A stretch of DNA of 64,000 nt from Azospirillum thiophilum (GTDB lineage Bacteria; Pseudomonadota; Alphaproteobacteria; Azospirillales; Azospirillaceae): assembly GCF_001305595.1 (NCBI RefSeq), contig NZ_CP012401.1, forward strand, positions 2,925,001 through 2,989,000, in the 5' to 3' direction. Positions 26,507 through 34,907 of the stretch are shown here, piece by piece (position 1 is the stretch's first letter; the number at the start of each line of letters is the position of its first letter). Below the pieces are notes generated by a model, which saw nothing but the letters and a program-made list of their open reading frames with translations, was not told the origin of the DNA and ran no database searches. The position numbers and the translations under genes are program-made.

Positions 26507-27358
26507 TCACTCGACCAGCGTTTCCGTCGGACGCTGCGCCACGTCGCGGCTTGCGGGCGCGACATCGGGCGCGTAGGCGGTCTTGGCCTTGGCGACCCAG
26601 GCGTCGAACGCCTCTTTCGACACCGCCTCCACCACGATCGGCATGTAGCCGTGGTTGGTGCCGCAGATTTCCGAGCACTGGCCGTAATAGACGCCTTCAC
26701 GTTCGGCCTTGAACCAGGTCTCGTTGATGCGGCCGGGCACGCCGTCCTTCTTCACGCCAAAGGACGGGATCGCCCAGGAATGGATGACGTCGCCGGCGGT
26801 GACCAGCACCCGGACGGTGGCGTTGACCGGAACGACGACGCGGTTGTCGACCTCGAGCAGGCGGCGCTGGCCCGGCTTCAGGTCGGCTTCCGGAATCATG
26901 TAGCTGGAGAAGGTGAAGCCGCCATGGTCGGGATACTCATAATCCCAGTACCATTGATGCCCCGTCACCTTGACGGTCATGTCGGCCTGCGGAATGCGCT
27001 CCGCGGCGTAGAGCAGCTTGAAGGACGGTACGGCGATCACGATCAGGATGATCACCGGCACCACGGTCCAGGCGACCTCGAGCACCGTGTGGTGCGAGGT
27101 TCTGGACGGGACCGGGTTCGCCTTCGCGTTGAATCGGACGGCGCAATAGGCGATCAGCCCGGCGACGAAGATGACTATCAGCGTGATGACGACGGTCAGC
27201 AGGTCGTTGAAAGACCCCATCAGGTGCTTCACCGGCGAGGCGGAGGGCTGCATGCCCATCTCCCACGGCCGCGGCTCGTTCGCCAGCGCGCCGTTCCAGG
27301 CGCCAACCATCGACAGGACCGCCGCCAGGCCGGCGGCGCACAGGCTTTGCCTTTTCAT
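26507..27358 (-). CDS. ctaC: cytochrome c oxidase subunit II
   Basis: This 283-residue precursor has a signal peptide (MKRQSLCAAGLAAVL to about GALA), two membrane helices (about residues 45-67 and 90-110) and a periplasmic cupredoxin domain. The binuclear CuA site reads CSEICGTNHGYM, with the upstream ligand His in VIHSWAIP. The ATG at 27358 was preferred because AAGGGG lies six bases upstream; another ATG at 27391 would add 11 residues ahead of the signal peptide. It receives electrons from cytochrome c and is the first gene of the leftward oxidase operon. Confidence 0.96.
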   Translation of the reverse strand: MKRQSLCAAGLAAVLSMVGAWNGALANEPRPWEMGMQPSASPVKHLMGSFNDLLTVVITLIVIFVAGLIAYCAVRFNAKANPVPSRTSHHTVLEVAWTVVPVIILIVIAVPSFKLLYAAERIPQADMTVKVTGHQWYWDYEYPDHGGFTFSSYMIPEADLKPGQRRLLEVDNRVVVPVNATVRVLVTAGDVIHSWAIPSFGVKKDGVPGRINETWFKAEREGVYYGQCSEICGTNHGYMPIVVEAVSKEAFDAWVAKAKTAYAPDVAPASRDVAQRPTETLVE

Positions 27359-27995
27359 CCCCAACCCCTTCTTAGCCGCGACGCTCGTCATGGCCCGCGG
27401 TCGTCTCTTCCCGCCGGCGCTCCATCCACCCTGTTCATTCGTACCGCGATCTGTTTGCGCGGTCCATGGTTGGGTTTGTCAGCGAACGCCGGTTTATGCA
27501 GGGATCACGCCATTTTAGCGCGACATATACCCGCAGCCGGAGCTTATCCCCCCGTCACGCTGGGTTACAAGCCTTTCCTCTCTCCCACTCTCCGCATAGA
27601 CTTTTCCTCAGGCTTGGCACGGATCACGGCAATAGAGGTTGAGCCCGGATCGGGGTTAAACCATGCGGCATTCCGCCGCAGTCCGTTGGAACAGCGGATG
27701 TTTCTTCGAATGGTGGAAGGAAACAAAGCGCCGCCAATGGAGGAAATGGCGCAATATCATGTTGGCGTCGGCCGCGACTCCGGAACCGGCCCCCCGCCTG
27801 AGCATGGAGGCTCGCGCGCTTTGCGACCAGACATGCGAAGGTGGTAGGCACAGGCCCCTCCCCGCTTCCCTTGAAGCCCGGCACCCGAGCATGGATTGCA
27901 TCGGACGCACCGTATTCCACAGGTGCGCGAAGCTTCCCGCCGGCATACGATTGAGTGTTGAAAGCTACGCCGAATCGGTTGTAGAACCATGGCGC
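27359..27995. other. 637-bp divergent intergenic region between ctaC and dprA
   Basis: This stretch should hold the promoters of the oxidase operon (leftward) and of dprA-topA (rightward). I see no convincing gene. An open frame runs upstream of dprA from 27663, but its codon use and composition (many Trp and Arg) do not look like a protein. A short inverted repeat TGCGGC-ATTCC-GCCGCA lies at 27664-27680. No clear -35/-10 pair was found. Confidence 0.5.
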
Positions 27996-29117
27996 ATGAC
28001 ACAACCGCGCCGCCCATTGACCGAAGCCGAAAGGCTCGACTGGCTCCGCCTGATCCGGACGGAGAATGTCGGGCCGATCACCTTTCATCGCCTGCTGGAG
28101 CAGTATGGCAGCGCCGGCAAGGCGCTGGACGCCCTGCCGGATCTCGCTCGGCGCGGCGGGCGGGCCAAGCCGTTGCGCGTCGCGTCCAAGGCGGAAGCGG
28201 ACCGCGAGATGGAGGCGAACCGGCGCCTCGGCACGCGGCTGCTGTGCGCCTGCGAGCCGGACTACCCGGAACCGCTGGCCGCGGTGGACGATGCACCCCC
28301 GGTGATCTCGGTCGCCGGCCATGCCCATCTGCTGAAGCGGCGCGCGATCGCCATCGTCGGCGCCCGCAACGCCTCGCTGAACGCCAAGAAGTTCGCCGAA
28401 TCGCTGGCGCGCGACCTGGGGGCGGCCGGGCTGCTCGTGGTGTCCGGGCTGGCCCGAGGCATCGACACGGCGGCCCACGCCGGCTCGCTGGCCAGTGGAA
28501 CCGCCGCCGTGCTGGCCGGCGGCATCGACATCGTCTATCCGCCGGAGAACGAGCCGCTATACCGCGACATCTTGGCGCAGGGGGTGGCGGTGGCGGAATG
28601 CGCTGTCGGCACCCAGCCGCAGGCCCGTCATTTCCCGCGCCGCAACCGCCTGATCTCCGGCCTGTCGCTCGGCGTGCTGGTGGTCGAGGCGGCGTTGCGC
28701 TCCGGCTCCCTCATCACCGCGCGGATGGCGCTGGAACAGGGGCGCGAGGTGATGGCCGTGCCGGGCTCACCGCTCGATCCGCGCTGCCACGGCACCAACG
28801 ACCTGCTGCGCCAGGGGGCGACGCTGGTCGAGCGGGCGGACGATGTGCTGCGCTCCATCGAAGGCCTGCGCCCGCCCGCGGTTTCGGAACGCGAGCGCGA
28901 CCTGTTCCGGCCGGCCGGCCCGGTCGAACCCGACGAATCGGAGCTGTCCAGGGCCCGCGCCATCGTGCTGGAAAACCTGGGGCCCTCGCCCGTCACCATT
29001 GACGAACTCGTCCGCGGGTGCCAATTGTCCGCTCCGGTGGTGCTGACCGTGGTTCTGGAACTTGAGCTTGCCGGCCGAGTCCAGCGTCTTCCCGGTCATC
29101 AGGTCTCTCTTACCTGA
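27996..29117 (+). CDS. dprA: DNA-processing protein DprA
   Basis: This 373-residue protein has an N-terminal SAM-like helical region (about residues 10-70) and a Rossmann-fold DprA domain with IVGARNASLNAKKFAE, SGLARGIDTAAHAGSL, GGIDIVYPPEN and PRRNRLISGLS. A C-terminal winged-helix domain (about residues 315-373) completes it. DprA loads RecA onto incoming single-stranded DNA during transformation, and in many bacteria it is kept without known competence. The ATG at 27996 gives the usual family length, although its ribosome-binding site is weak. topA follows after 46 bases, the common dprA-topA order. Confidence 0.95.
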   Translation: MTQPRRPLTEAERLDWLRLIRTENVGPITFHRLLEQYGSAGKALDALPDLARRGGRAKPLRVASKAEADREMEANRRLGTRLLCACEPDYPEPLAAVDDAPPVISVAGHAHLLKRRAIAIVGARNASLNAKKFAESLARDLGAAGLLVVSGLARGIDTAAHAGSLASGTAAVLAGGIDIVYPPENEPLYRDILAQGVAVAECAVGTQPQARHFPRRNRLISGLSLGVLVVEAALRSGSLITARMALEQGREVMAVPGSPLDPRCHGTNDLLRQGATLVERADDVLRSIEGLRPPAVSERERDLFRPAGPVEPDESELSRARAIVLENLGPSPVTIDELVRGCQLSAPVVLTVVLELELAGRVQRLPGHQVSLT

Positions 29118-29163
29118 TCGGCACCGCCGTGGTTTGAGTGGGCACACGCGAAGGGCTGGGTTC

Positions 29164-31953
29164 TTGCCGGGCAGCAACGTCGTCATCGTCGAATCGCCGG
29201 CCAAGGCGAAGACCATCAACAAATATCTGGGCGACGACTACACCGTCATCGCCAGCTTCGGCCATGTCCGCGACCTTCCGGCGCGGGACGGGTCGGTGCG
29301 TCCGGATGAAGACTTCGCGATGGAATGGGAGTTGGGCGACCGCTCCAAGCGCCACATCGACGAGATCGCCAAGGCGGTGAAGTCGGCCAGCCGCATCTAT
29401 CTCGCAACCGACCCGGATCGCGAGGGAGAGGCCATTGCCTGGCACCTGTCCGAGCTGCTGCGCGAAAAGAAGCTGACCGAGAACCGCGAGGTCCAGCGCA
29501 TCACCTTCAACGAGATCACCAAGAGCGCGGTGCAGGCCGCCATCGCCAACCCGCGCGACGTCTCCCGCGAACTAGTCGACGCCTATCTGGCGCGCCGGGC
29601 GCTGGATTACCTGGTGGGCTTCACCCTGTCGCCGGTGCTGTGGCGCAAGCTGCCCGGCTCCAAGTCGGCCGGCCGCGTCCAGTCGGTGGCTCTGCGCCTG
29701 GTCTGCGAACGCGAGTCGGAGATCGAGGTCTTCAAGCCGCAGGAATACTGGTCGATCGCGGTGGGCTTCACCACGCCGGCCGGTGCCTCCTTCACCGCGT
29801 CGCTGACCCAACTGGACGGCAAGCGGCTGGACAAGTTCGGCCTGCCCAACCGCGAGGCCGCCGAGGCCGCGGTGGCGAAGATCCGCCCGCAGGACTTCGC
29901 CGTCTCGTCGGTGGAGCGCAAGCAGAGCCGCCGCAACCCGTCGCCACCCTTCACCACCTCCACCCTGCAGCAGGAGGCCTCGCGCAAGCTGGGCTTCGGC
30001 GCCACCCGCACCATGCGCACGGCGCAAAAGCTGTATGAGGGCGTCGACATCGGCGGCGAGACGGTCGGCCTGATCACCTATATGCGAACCGACGGCGTCA
30101 GCCTGTCGCAGGAGGCGATCGACAGCGCCCGCGGCCTGATCGGCACGCAGTATGGCGAGCGCTATGTCCCGGCCCAGCCGCGCGTCTACAAGACCGCCGC
30201 CAAGAACGCCCAGGAGGCTCACGAGGCCATCCGCCCGACCGACCTGCACCGCCGTCCCGAATCGGTGGCCTCCTACCTGGAACAGGACGAGCTGCGGCTG
30301 TACGAACTGGTCTGGAAGCGCACGCTGGCCAGCCAGATGGAAAGCGCCATCCTCGATCAGGTGGCGGTTGACATCGCCGGCCCGGCCAAGGACGTGGTGC
30401 TGCGCGCCACCGGCTCCATCGTCATGTTCGACGGCTTCCTGAAGGTCTATCAGGAGGATCGCGACGACGCGGCCGAGGACGACCAGCAGGAACGCCGCCT
30501 GCCGGCGATGGACCAGGGCGACGCCCTGAACCGCGGCGACATCGACCCGCAGCAGCATTTCACCCAGCCGCCGCCGCGCTATTCCGAAGCCAGCCTCGTC
30601 AAGAAGCTGGAGGAACTGGGAATCGGCCGGCCGTCGACCTACGCCTCGATCCTGCAGGTGCTGCAGGACCGCAACTATGTCCGGCTCGACAAGCGGCGCT
30701 TCATTCCGGAAGACCGCGGCCGGCTGGTGACCGCCTTCCTGGAGAATTTCTTCCACCGCTATGTGGAGTACAATTTCACGGCGGAGCTGGAAAACCAGCT
30801 CGACGAGGTCTCCGACGGGAAGGTCGACTGGAAGACCGTGCTGCGCGACTTCTGGACCGCCTTCGACGTCGCGGTGAACGGCACCAAGGAACTGACGATC
30901 ACCCAGGTTCTGACAACGCTGGACAACGAGCTGGGGGCGCATTTCTTCCCCGCGGTGACGGCGGACGGCCACGACCCGCGCGTCTGTCCGGTCTGTCGGG
31001 AAGGCCGCCTGGGGCTGAAGCTGGGCAAGATGGGCGCCTTCATCGGCTGCTCGCGCTATCCGGAATGCCGCTACACCCGGCCGCTGGCCGTCGCCAACGA
31101 CGAGAACGGCGAGGTGCAGGAAGGTCCGCGCGAACTGGGTAACGATCCGGAGACCGGGTTGCCGGTCACGGTCCGCCGCGGCCCGTTCGGCGCCTACATC
31201 CAGCTCGGCCCGGCGCCGGCTGCCGCCGCCGCTCCGCCGGAGGCACCGCCTGTCGAGGAGCCGGCGGCCGACGGCAAGAAGCCGAAGGCCAAGAAGAAGA
31301 AGAAGGACGAGGCGCCGAAGCCCAAGCGGGTGTCCCTGCCCAAGGGCATGGGCGCGGCCGACGTCGACCTCGACACCGCGCTGAAGCTGCTGGCCCTTCC
31401 CCGCGTCATCGGCAACCATCCGGAAACGGCCGAAGAGATCAGCGCCGGCATCGGCCGCTTCGGCCCCTACCTGAAGCATGGCAGCGTCTACAAGTCGCTG
31501 ACGCCCGACGACGACGTGCTGACCATCGGCATCAACCGCGCCGTCGATCTGCTGGCCGGCGCCGCCAAGAAGGCATCGGCTCCGGCCAAGGCGTTGGGCG
31601 ATCATCCGAAGACCGGCAAGCCGATCACCATGGGGTCCGGCCGCTTCGGTCCCTATGTGAAGCATGCCAGCGTCTATGCCTCGATCCCCAAGGGAACCGA
31701 GCCGGACAGCGTGACGCTGGAACAGGCGTTGGAACTGATCGACGCCAAGGTCGCCAAGGACGCTGCCAAGAAGGGCAAGGCCCCGAAGGAGGCCGACGCC
31801 GAAAAGGCCGAGGGCGCCGAGACGGAGAAGCCCGTCAAGGCGAAGGCCCCGGCGAAGAAGCCGGCCGCCAAGAAGGCGACCAAGGCCAAGCCTGCCAAGG
31901 ATGCCCCCGCCGAAGCGGCCGCACCGAAGAAGAAGATCGCGAAGGCGTCGTAA
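29164..31953 (+). CDS. topA: DNA topoisomerase I
   Basis: This 929-residue type IA topoisomerase starts with TTG at 29164, a few bases behind AAGGG. The first residues lead directly into NVVIVESPAKAKTINKYLG of the Toprim domain. The Mg-binding motif is TDPDREGEA, and the catalytic tyrosine is residue 306 in ITYMRTDG. One four-cysteine zinc ribbon (CPVC near residue 608 to YPEC) is followed by three GRFGPYLKHG-type C-terminal repeats and a Lys/Ala-rich tail of about 60 residues. It relaxes negative supercoils. A palindromic repeat fragment lies 20 bases after the stop. Confidence 0.97.
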   Translation: MPGSNVVIVESPAKAKTINKYLGDDYTVIASFGHVRDLPARDGSVRPDEDFAMEWELGDRSKRHIDEIAKAVKSASRIYLATDPDREGEAIAWHLSELLREKKLTENREVQRITFNEITKSAVQAAIANPRDVSRELVDAYLARRALDYLVGFTLSPVLWRKLPGSKSAGRVQSVALRLVCERESEIEVFKPQEYWSIAVGFTTPAGASFTASLTQLDGKRLDKFGLPNREAAEAAVAKIRPQDFAVSSVERKQSRRNPSPPFTTSTLQQEASRKLGFGATRTMRTAQKLYEGVDIGGETVGLITYMRTDGVSLSQEAIDSARGLIGTQYGERYVPAQPRVYKTAAKNAQEAHEAIRPTDLHRRPESVASYLEQDELRLYELVWKRTLASQMESAILDQVAVDIAGPAKDVVLRATGSIVMFDGFLKVYQEDRDDAAEDDQQERRLPAMDQGDALNRGDIDPQQHFTQPPPRYSEASLVKKLEELGIGRPSTYASILQVLQDRNYVRLDKRRFIPEDRGRLVTAFLENFFHRYVEYNFTAELENQLDEVSDGKVDWKTVLRDFWTAFDVAVNGTKELTITQVLTTLDNELGAHFFPAVTADGHDPRVCPVCREGRLGLKLGKMGAFIGCSRYPECRYTRPLAVANDENGEVQEGPRELGNDPETGLPVTVRRGPFGAYIQLGPAPAAAAAPPEAPPVEEPAADGKKPKAKKKKKDEAPKPKRVSLPKGMGAADVDLDTALKLLALPRVIGNHPETAEEISAGIGRFGPYLKHGSVYKSLTPDDDVLTIGINRAVDLLAGAAKKASAPAKALGDHPKTGKPITMGSGRFGPYVKHASVYASIPKGTEPDSVTLEQALELIDAKVAKDAAKKGKAPKEADAEKAEGAETEKPVKAKAPAKKPAAKKATKAKPAKDAPAEAAAPKKKIAKAS

Positions 31954-31973
31954 CCGCCTGACCCTTTTTGCAG

Positions 31974-32001
31974 CCCCCTCTCCCCCCTTGGGAGAGGGGG
32001 G
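31974..32001. repeat. short palindrome related to the GC-rich interspersed repeats
   Basis: CCCCCTCTCCC (31974-31984) pairs perfectly with GGGAGAGGGGG (31990-32000) around a five-base loop. It resembles one inner hairpin of the elements at 895-994 and 8698-8802 and follows topA, again directly behind a plus-strand gene. It may act as the topA transcript end. Confidence 0.55.
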
Positions 32002-32015
32002 AACGGGCTTTGAAA

Positions 32016-32083
32016 ATCATATTTTCCTATTAAAATAATAGATAAATGGCATCATCTCACAGATTTTTCCATTGAATTCATCC
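32016..32083. other. AT-rich island with a 15-bp palindrome
   Basis: About 65 bases with unusually low GC interrupt an otherwise GC-rich region. They contain the perfect inverted repeat CTATTA-AAA-TAATAG (32027-32041). The island lies between topA and the crotonase gene, about 155 bases upstream of the crotonase start, and may hold an operator or UP-type promoter element for that operon. Confidence 0.5.
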
Positions 32084-32196
32084 GCCTCCTGTCGTCTCAT
32101 ACCTCCCATCCCGCAGGTTGCCGTATTCGCCCGCAGGTCCGGCGCGTTAAGCTGCCGTCGGTGAACAACCGAAAGAAAAACGGGAGGATGACGACC

Positions 32197-33003
32197 ATGA
32201 GCGCCGCGGCTTCGATACACGATCCCCATGCCCCGCTGGTCCTGCGCGAGGACCGCGACGGGATCGCCACGCTGACGCTGAACCGGCCGAAGGCGCGCAA
32301 CGCGCTGTCGGTCGGGCTGATGGCGGCATTGCAGGACGCGCTGGACACCATCCACGATGACCGGACGGTGCGCGCCGTGGTGCTGGCCGGGGCCGGCGGC
32401 GTCTTCTGCGCCGGGCACGACCTGAAGGAGATGCGCGCCGCACCGTCGCGCGAGATGTACGAGGCGCTGTTCGTCCAATGCTCGCGCCTGATGCTGACGA
32501 TCAACCGCATCCGCCAGCCGGTGATCGCCAAGGTGCGCGGCGTCGCGACCGCGGCCGGCTGCCAGCTGGTGGCGACCTGCGACCTCGCCTATTGCGAGGA
32601 GGAGGCGCGGTTCGCGACTCCGGGCGTGAACATCGGGCTGTTCTGCTCGACGCCGATGGTGGCGCTGACCCGCGCGGTCGGGCGCAAGGCGGCGATGGAG
32701 ATGCTGCTGCTCGGCGACCTGATCGATGCGGATGAAGCGGAACGCATCGGCCTGGTCAACCGCGCGGTGCCGGCCGACCAGCTGGACGAGGTGGTGGACT
32801 CCGTCGCCGCCAAGATCGCGTCGAAATCGCCGCTGACGCTGGCGACCGGCAAGGAGGCGTTCTATCGCCAGATCGAGCTGGATGCCGAGGGCGCCTATGC
32901 CTACGCCGCGCAGGTGATGACCGAGAACATGATGGCGCAGGACGCCGCCGAGGGCATCGACGCCTTCCTCGGCAAGCGCACGCCGGTATGGTGCGGGCGA
33001 TGA
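32197..33003 (+). CDS. crotonase-fold protein (ECHDC3-like), catalytic glutamates absent
   Basis: This 268-residue protein has the enoyl-CoA hydratase fold. CoA and oxyanion-hole elements are visible as AGHDLKEM and RGVATAAGCQLVATCD, and the ECHDC3 block ATPGVNIGLFCSTPMVAL follows. The two catalytic glutamates of classical hydratase (Glu144 and Glu164 in rat) are replaced by Gln123 and Gly143, so water addition to enoyl-CoA is unlikely by the usual mechanism. The ATG at 32197 is nine bases behind GGGAGG; another ATG touches that site and is unlikely. Its stop overlaps the next gene as ATGA. Confidence 0.88.
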   Translation: MSAAASIHDPHAPLVLREDRDGIATLTLNRPKARNALSVGLMAALQDALDTIHDDRTVRAVVLAGAGGVFCAGHDLKEMRAAPSREMYEALFVQCSRLMLTINRIRQPVIAKVRGVATAAGCQLVATCDLAYCEEEARFATPGVNIGLFCSTPMVALTRAVGRKAAMEMLLLGDLIDADEAERIGLVNRAVPADQLDEVVDSVAAKIASKSPLTLATGKEAFYRQIELDAEGAYAYAAQVMTENMMAQDAAEGIDAFLGKRTPVWCGR

Positions 33004-33554
33004 GCGATCCGGCAATGCCCCCCGATGGGACGATCACCGATGAGACGATCACCGATCCGGCCCGCTACACCGACGCCTTCCTGCGCGGCGTGCTGGACGG
33101 CGTCCACAGCATCGCCGTGGTGGGTGCCAGCGCCGACCCGGTGAAGGCCAGCTTCTTCGTGATGAAGTATCTGCGCGACAAGGGCTATCGCATCGTCCCG
33201 ATCAACCCGAAGCTGGCCGGACAGACCATCCTCGGCCTACCGGTTTATGCCAGCTTAAAAGATCTGCCGGAGCCGCCGGACATGGTCGACGTCTTCCGCA
33301 ACTCCGCCGCCGCCGGCGGGGTGACGGACGAGGCGATCGCCGCCGGGGCCAGGGTGGTGTGGATGCAGCTCGGCGTCCGCAACGACGAGGCGGCGGCGCG
33401 GGCCCAGGCCGCCGGCCTGACCGTGGTGATGGACCGCTGCCCGAAGATGGAAATCCAGCGGCTGTACGGCGAGATCGGCCGGATCGGCGTCAATTCCAAC
33501 GTCCTGGTCACGCACCGCCGGGCACCGACGAAAACCTTCAAGAAACTGATCTGA
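33000..33554 (+). CDS. CoA-binding Rossmann-fold protein (YccU type)
   Basis: This 184-residue single-domain protein resembles the CoA-binding domain of succinyl-CoA synthetase alpha. It has the nucleotide motif VVGASADPVKASFFVMKYL near residue 45, IVPINPKLAGQTILG, and DRCPKME near the end. The ATG at 33000 overlaps the crotonase stop (ATGA). YccU-like proteins bind CoA but have no settled function. Co-translation with a CoA-ligand crotonase, followed by a sulfhydrylase gene, suggests a shared thiol or acyl-CoA theme. Confidence 0.88.
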   Translation: MSDPAMPPDGTITDETITDPARYTDAFLRGVLDGVHSIAVVGASADPVKASFFVMKYLRDKGYRIVPINPKLAGQTILGLPVYASLKDLPEPPDMVDVFRNSAAAGGVTDEAIAAGARVVWMQLGVRNDEAAARAQAAGLTVVMDRCPKMEIQRLYGEIGRIGVNSNVLVTHRRAPTKTFKKLI

Positions 33555-33575
33555 GAAAACGGGGGAACCACGCAG

Positions 33576-34871
33576 ATGACTGAACCGAAGAGCTTCGGCT
33601 TTGAGACCCGCGCCATCCATGCCGGCGCCGCACCCGACCCGGCAACGGGCGCCCGGCAGACGCCGATCTACCAGACCACCAGCTTCGTCTTCGAGAATGT
33701 CGACGACGCCGCCTCGCTGTTCAACCTGCAGAAGGTCGGCTTCATCTATTCCCGCCTGACCAATCCCACGGTCGCGGTGCTGGAGGAGCGGCTGGCCAAC
33801 CTGGAAGGCGGCGCCGGCGCCACCGCGACCTCGTCGGGCCATGCGGCGCAGCTGCTGGCGCTGTTCCCGCTGATGGCGCCCGGCGACCACATCGTCGCGT
33901 CGACCAAGCTCTATGGCGGCTCGCTGAACCAGCTCGGCATCAGCTTCCCGCGCGCCTTCGGCTGGCAGCCCAGCTTCGTCGACACCGACACGCCCGACGC
34001 CGTCAAGGCGGCGCTGACCGAGAAGACCAAGGCGATCTTCGTCGAGAGCCTCGCCAACCCCGGCGGCGTGGTGACGGACATCGAGGCCATCGCGAAGATC
34101 GCCGACGAGGCCGGCATCCCGCTGATCGTCGACAACACGCTGGCCACCCCCTACCTGATCAACCCGATCCAGTGGGGCGCCACGCTGGTCGTCCACTCCA
34201 CCACCAAGTTCCTGTCCGGCAACGGCACCTCGGTCGGCGGCGTGGTGGTGGACAGCGGCAAGTTCGACTGGAGCAAGTCGGGCAAGTTCCCGGCGCTGAG
34301 CGAGCCGGACGCGGGCTATCATGGCCTGCGCTTCCACGAGACCTTCGGCCATCTGGCATTCACCATCCATGGCCATGCCGTCGGCTTGCGCGACCTGGGG
34401 CCGAGCCAGGCGCCGATGAACGCCTTCCTGACGCTGAACGGGATCGAGACGCTGCCGCTGCGCATGCAGCGCCACGCCGAAAGCGCGCTGAAGGTGGCCA
34501 AGTTCCTGGAAAGCCATCCGGCGGTAAGCTGGGTCAGCTATGCCGGGCTCGAATCGTCCAAGTACCATGCCCTGGCGCAGAAGTACCTGCCGCGCGGCGC
34601 CGGTGCGGTGCTGACCTTCGGCGTCAAGGGCGGCTTCGAGGCCGGGGTGAAGGTGGTGGAGAGCGTCGAGCTGTTCAGCCACCTCGCCAACATCGGCGAC
34701 GCGCGCTCGCTGATCATCCACCCGTCCTCGACCACCCATCGCCAGCTGTCGGCGGAGGCCCAGGCCTCGGCCGGCGCCGGCCCCGACGTGATCCGCCTGT
34801 CGATCGGACTGGAGACGGCCGAGGACATCATCGCCGACCTCGACCGGGCACTGAACGGGACGTTGGAGTAA
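33576..34871 (+). CDS. metY: O-acetylhomoserine sulfhydrylase (PLP enzyme)
   Basis: This 431-residue Cys/Met-metabolism PLP enzyme shows TRAIHAGAAPDPATGARQTPIYQTTSF at the N-terminus (two adjoining blocks), YSRLTNPTVAVLEERLA, and the PLP lysine at residue 211 in HSTTKFLSGNG. The C-terminal IIHPSSTTHRQLS motif and the length fit O-acetylhomoserine aminocarboxypropyltransferase rather than cystathionine enzymes. It makes homocysteine from O-acetylhomoserine and sulfide. It follows the CoA-binding gene by 21 bases and is probably the last gene of that operon. Confidence 0.93.
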   Translation: MTEPKSFGFETRAIHAGAAPDPATGARQTPIYQTTSFVFENVDDAASLFNLQKVGFIYSRLTNPTVAVLEERLANLEGGAGATATSSGHAAQLLALFPLMAPGDHIVASTKLYGGSLNQLGISFPRAFGWQPSFVDTDTPDAVKAALTEKTKAIFVESLANPGGVVTDIEAIAKIADEAGIPLIVDNTLATPYLINPIQWGATLVVHSTTKFLSGNGTSVGGVVVDSGKFDWSKSGKFPALSEPDAGYHGLRFHETFGHLAFTIHGHAVGLRDLGPSQAPMNAFLTLNGIETLPLRMQRHAESALKVAKFLESHPAVSWVSYAGLESSKYHALAQKYLPRGAGAVLTFGVKGGFEAGVKVVESVELFSHLANIGDARSLIIHPSSTTHRQLSAEAQASAGAGPDVIRLSIGLETAEDIIADLDRALNGTLE

Positions 34872-34881
34872 GCTCGTGAAA

Positions 34882-34907
34882 CCGGCGGCGGATCACTCCG
34901 CCGCCGG
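34882..34907. terminator. stem-loop at the metY/MFS convergent junction
   Basis: An 11-bp perfect stem (CCGGCGGCGGA at 34882-34892 with TCCGCCGCCGG at 34897-34907) and a TCAC loop lies between the two convergent genes and includes the stop codon of the MFS gene. The T run is weak (TTTC on the minus strand, none on the plus strand). Confidence 0.5.

Noticed and set aside
27615..27632. TGGCAC-like sequence as a sigma-54 promoter
   Set aside because: The GG-to-GC spacing is one base off the strict requirement.
27663..27995. N-terminal extension of DprA
   Set aside because: The added 111 residues are Trp/Arg-rich without similarity to DprA, which normally starts near 27996.
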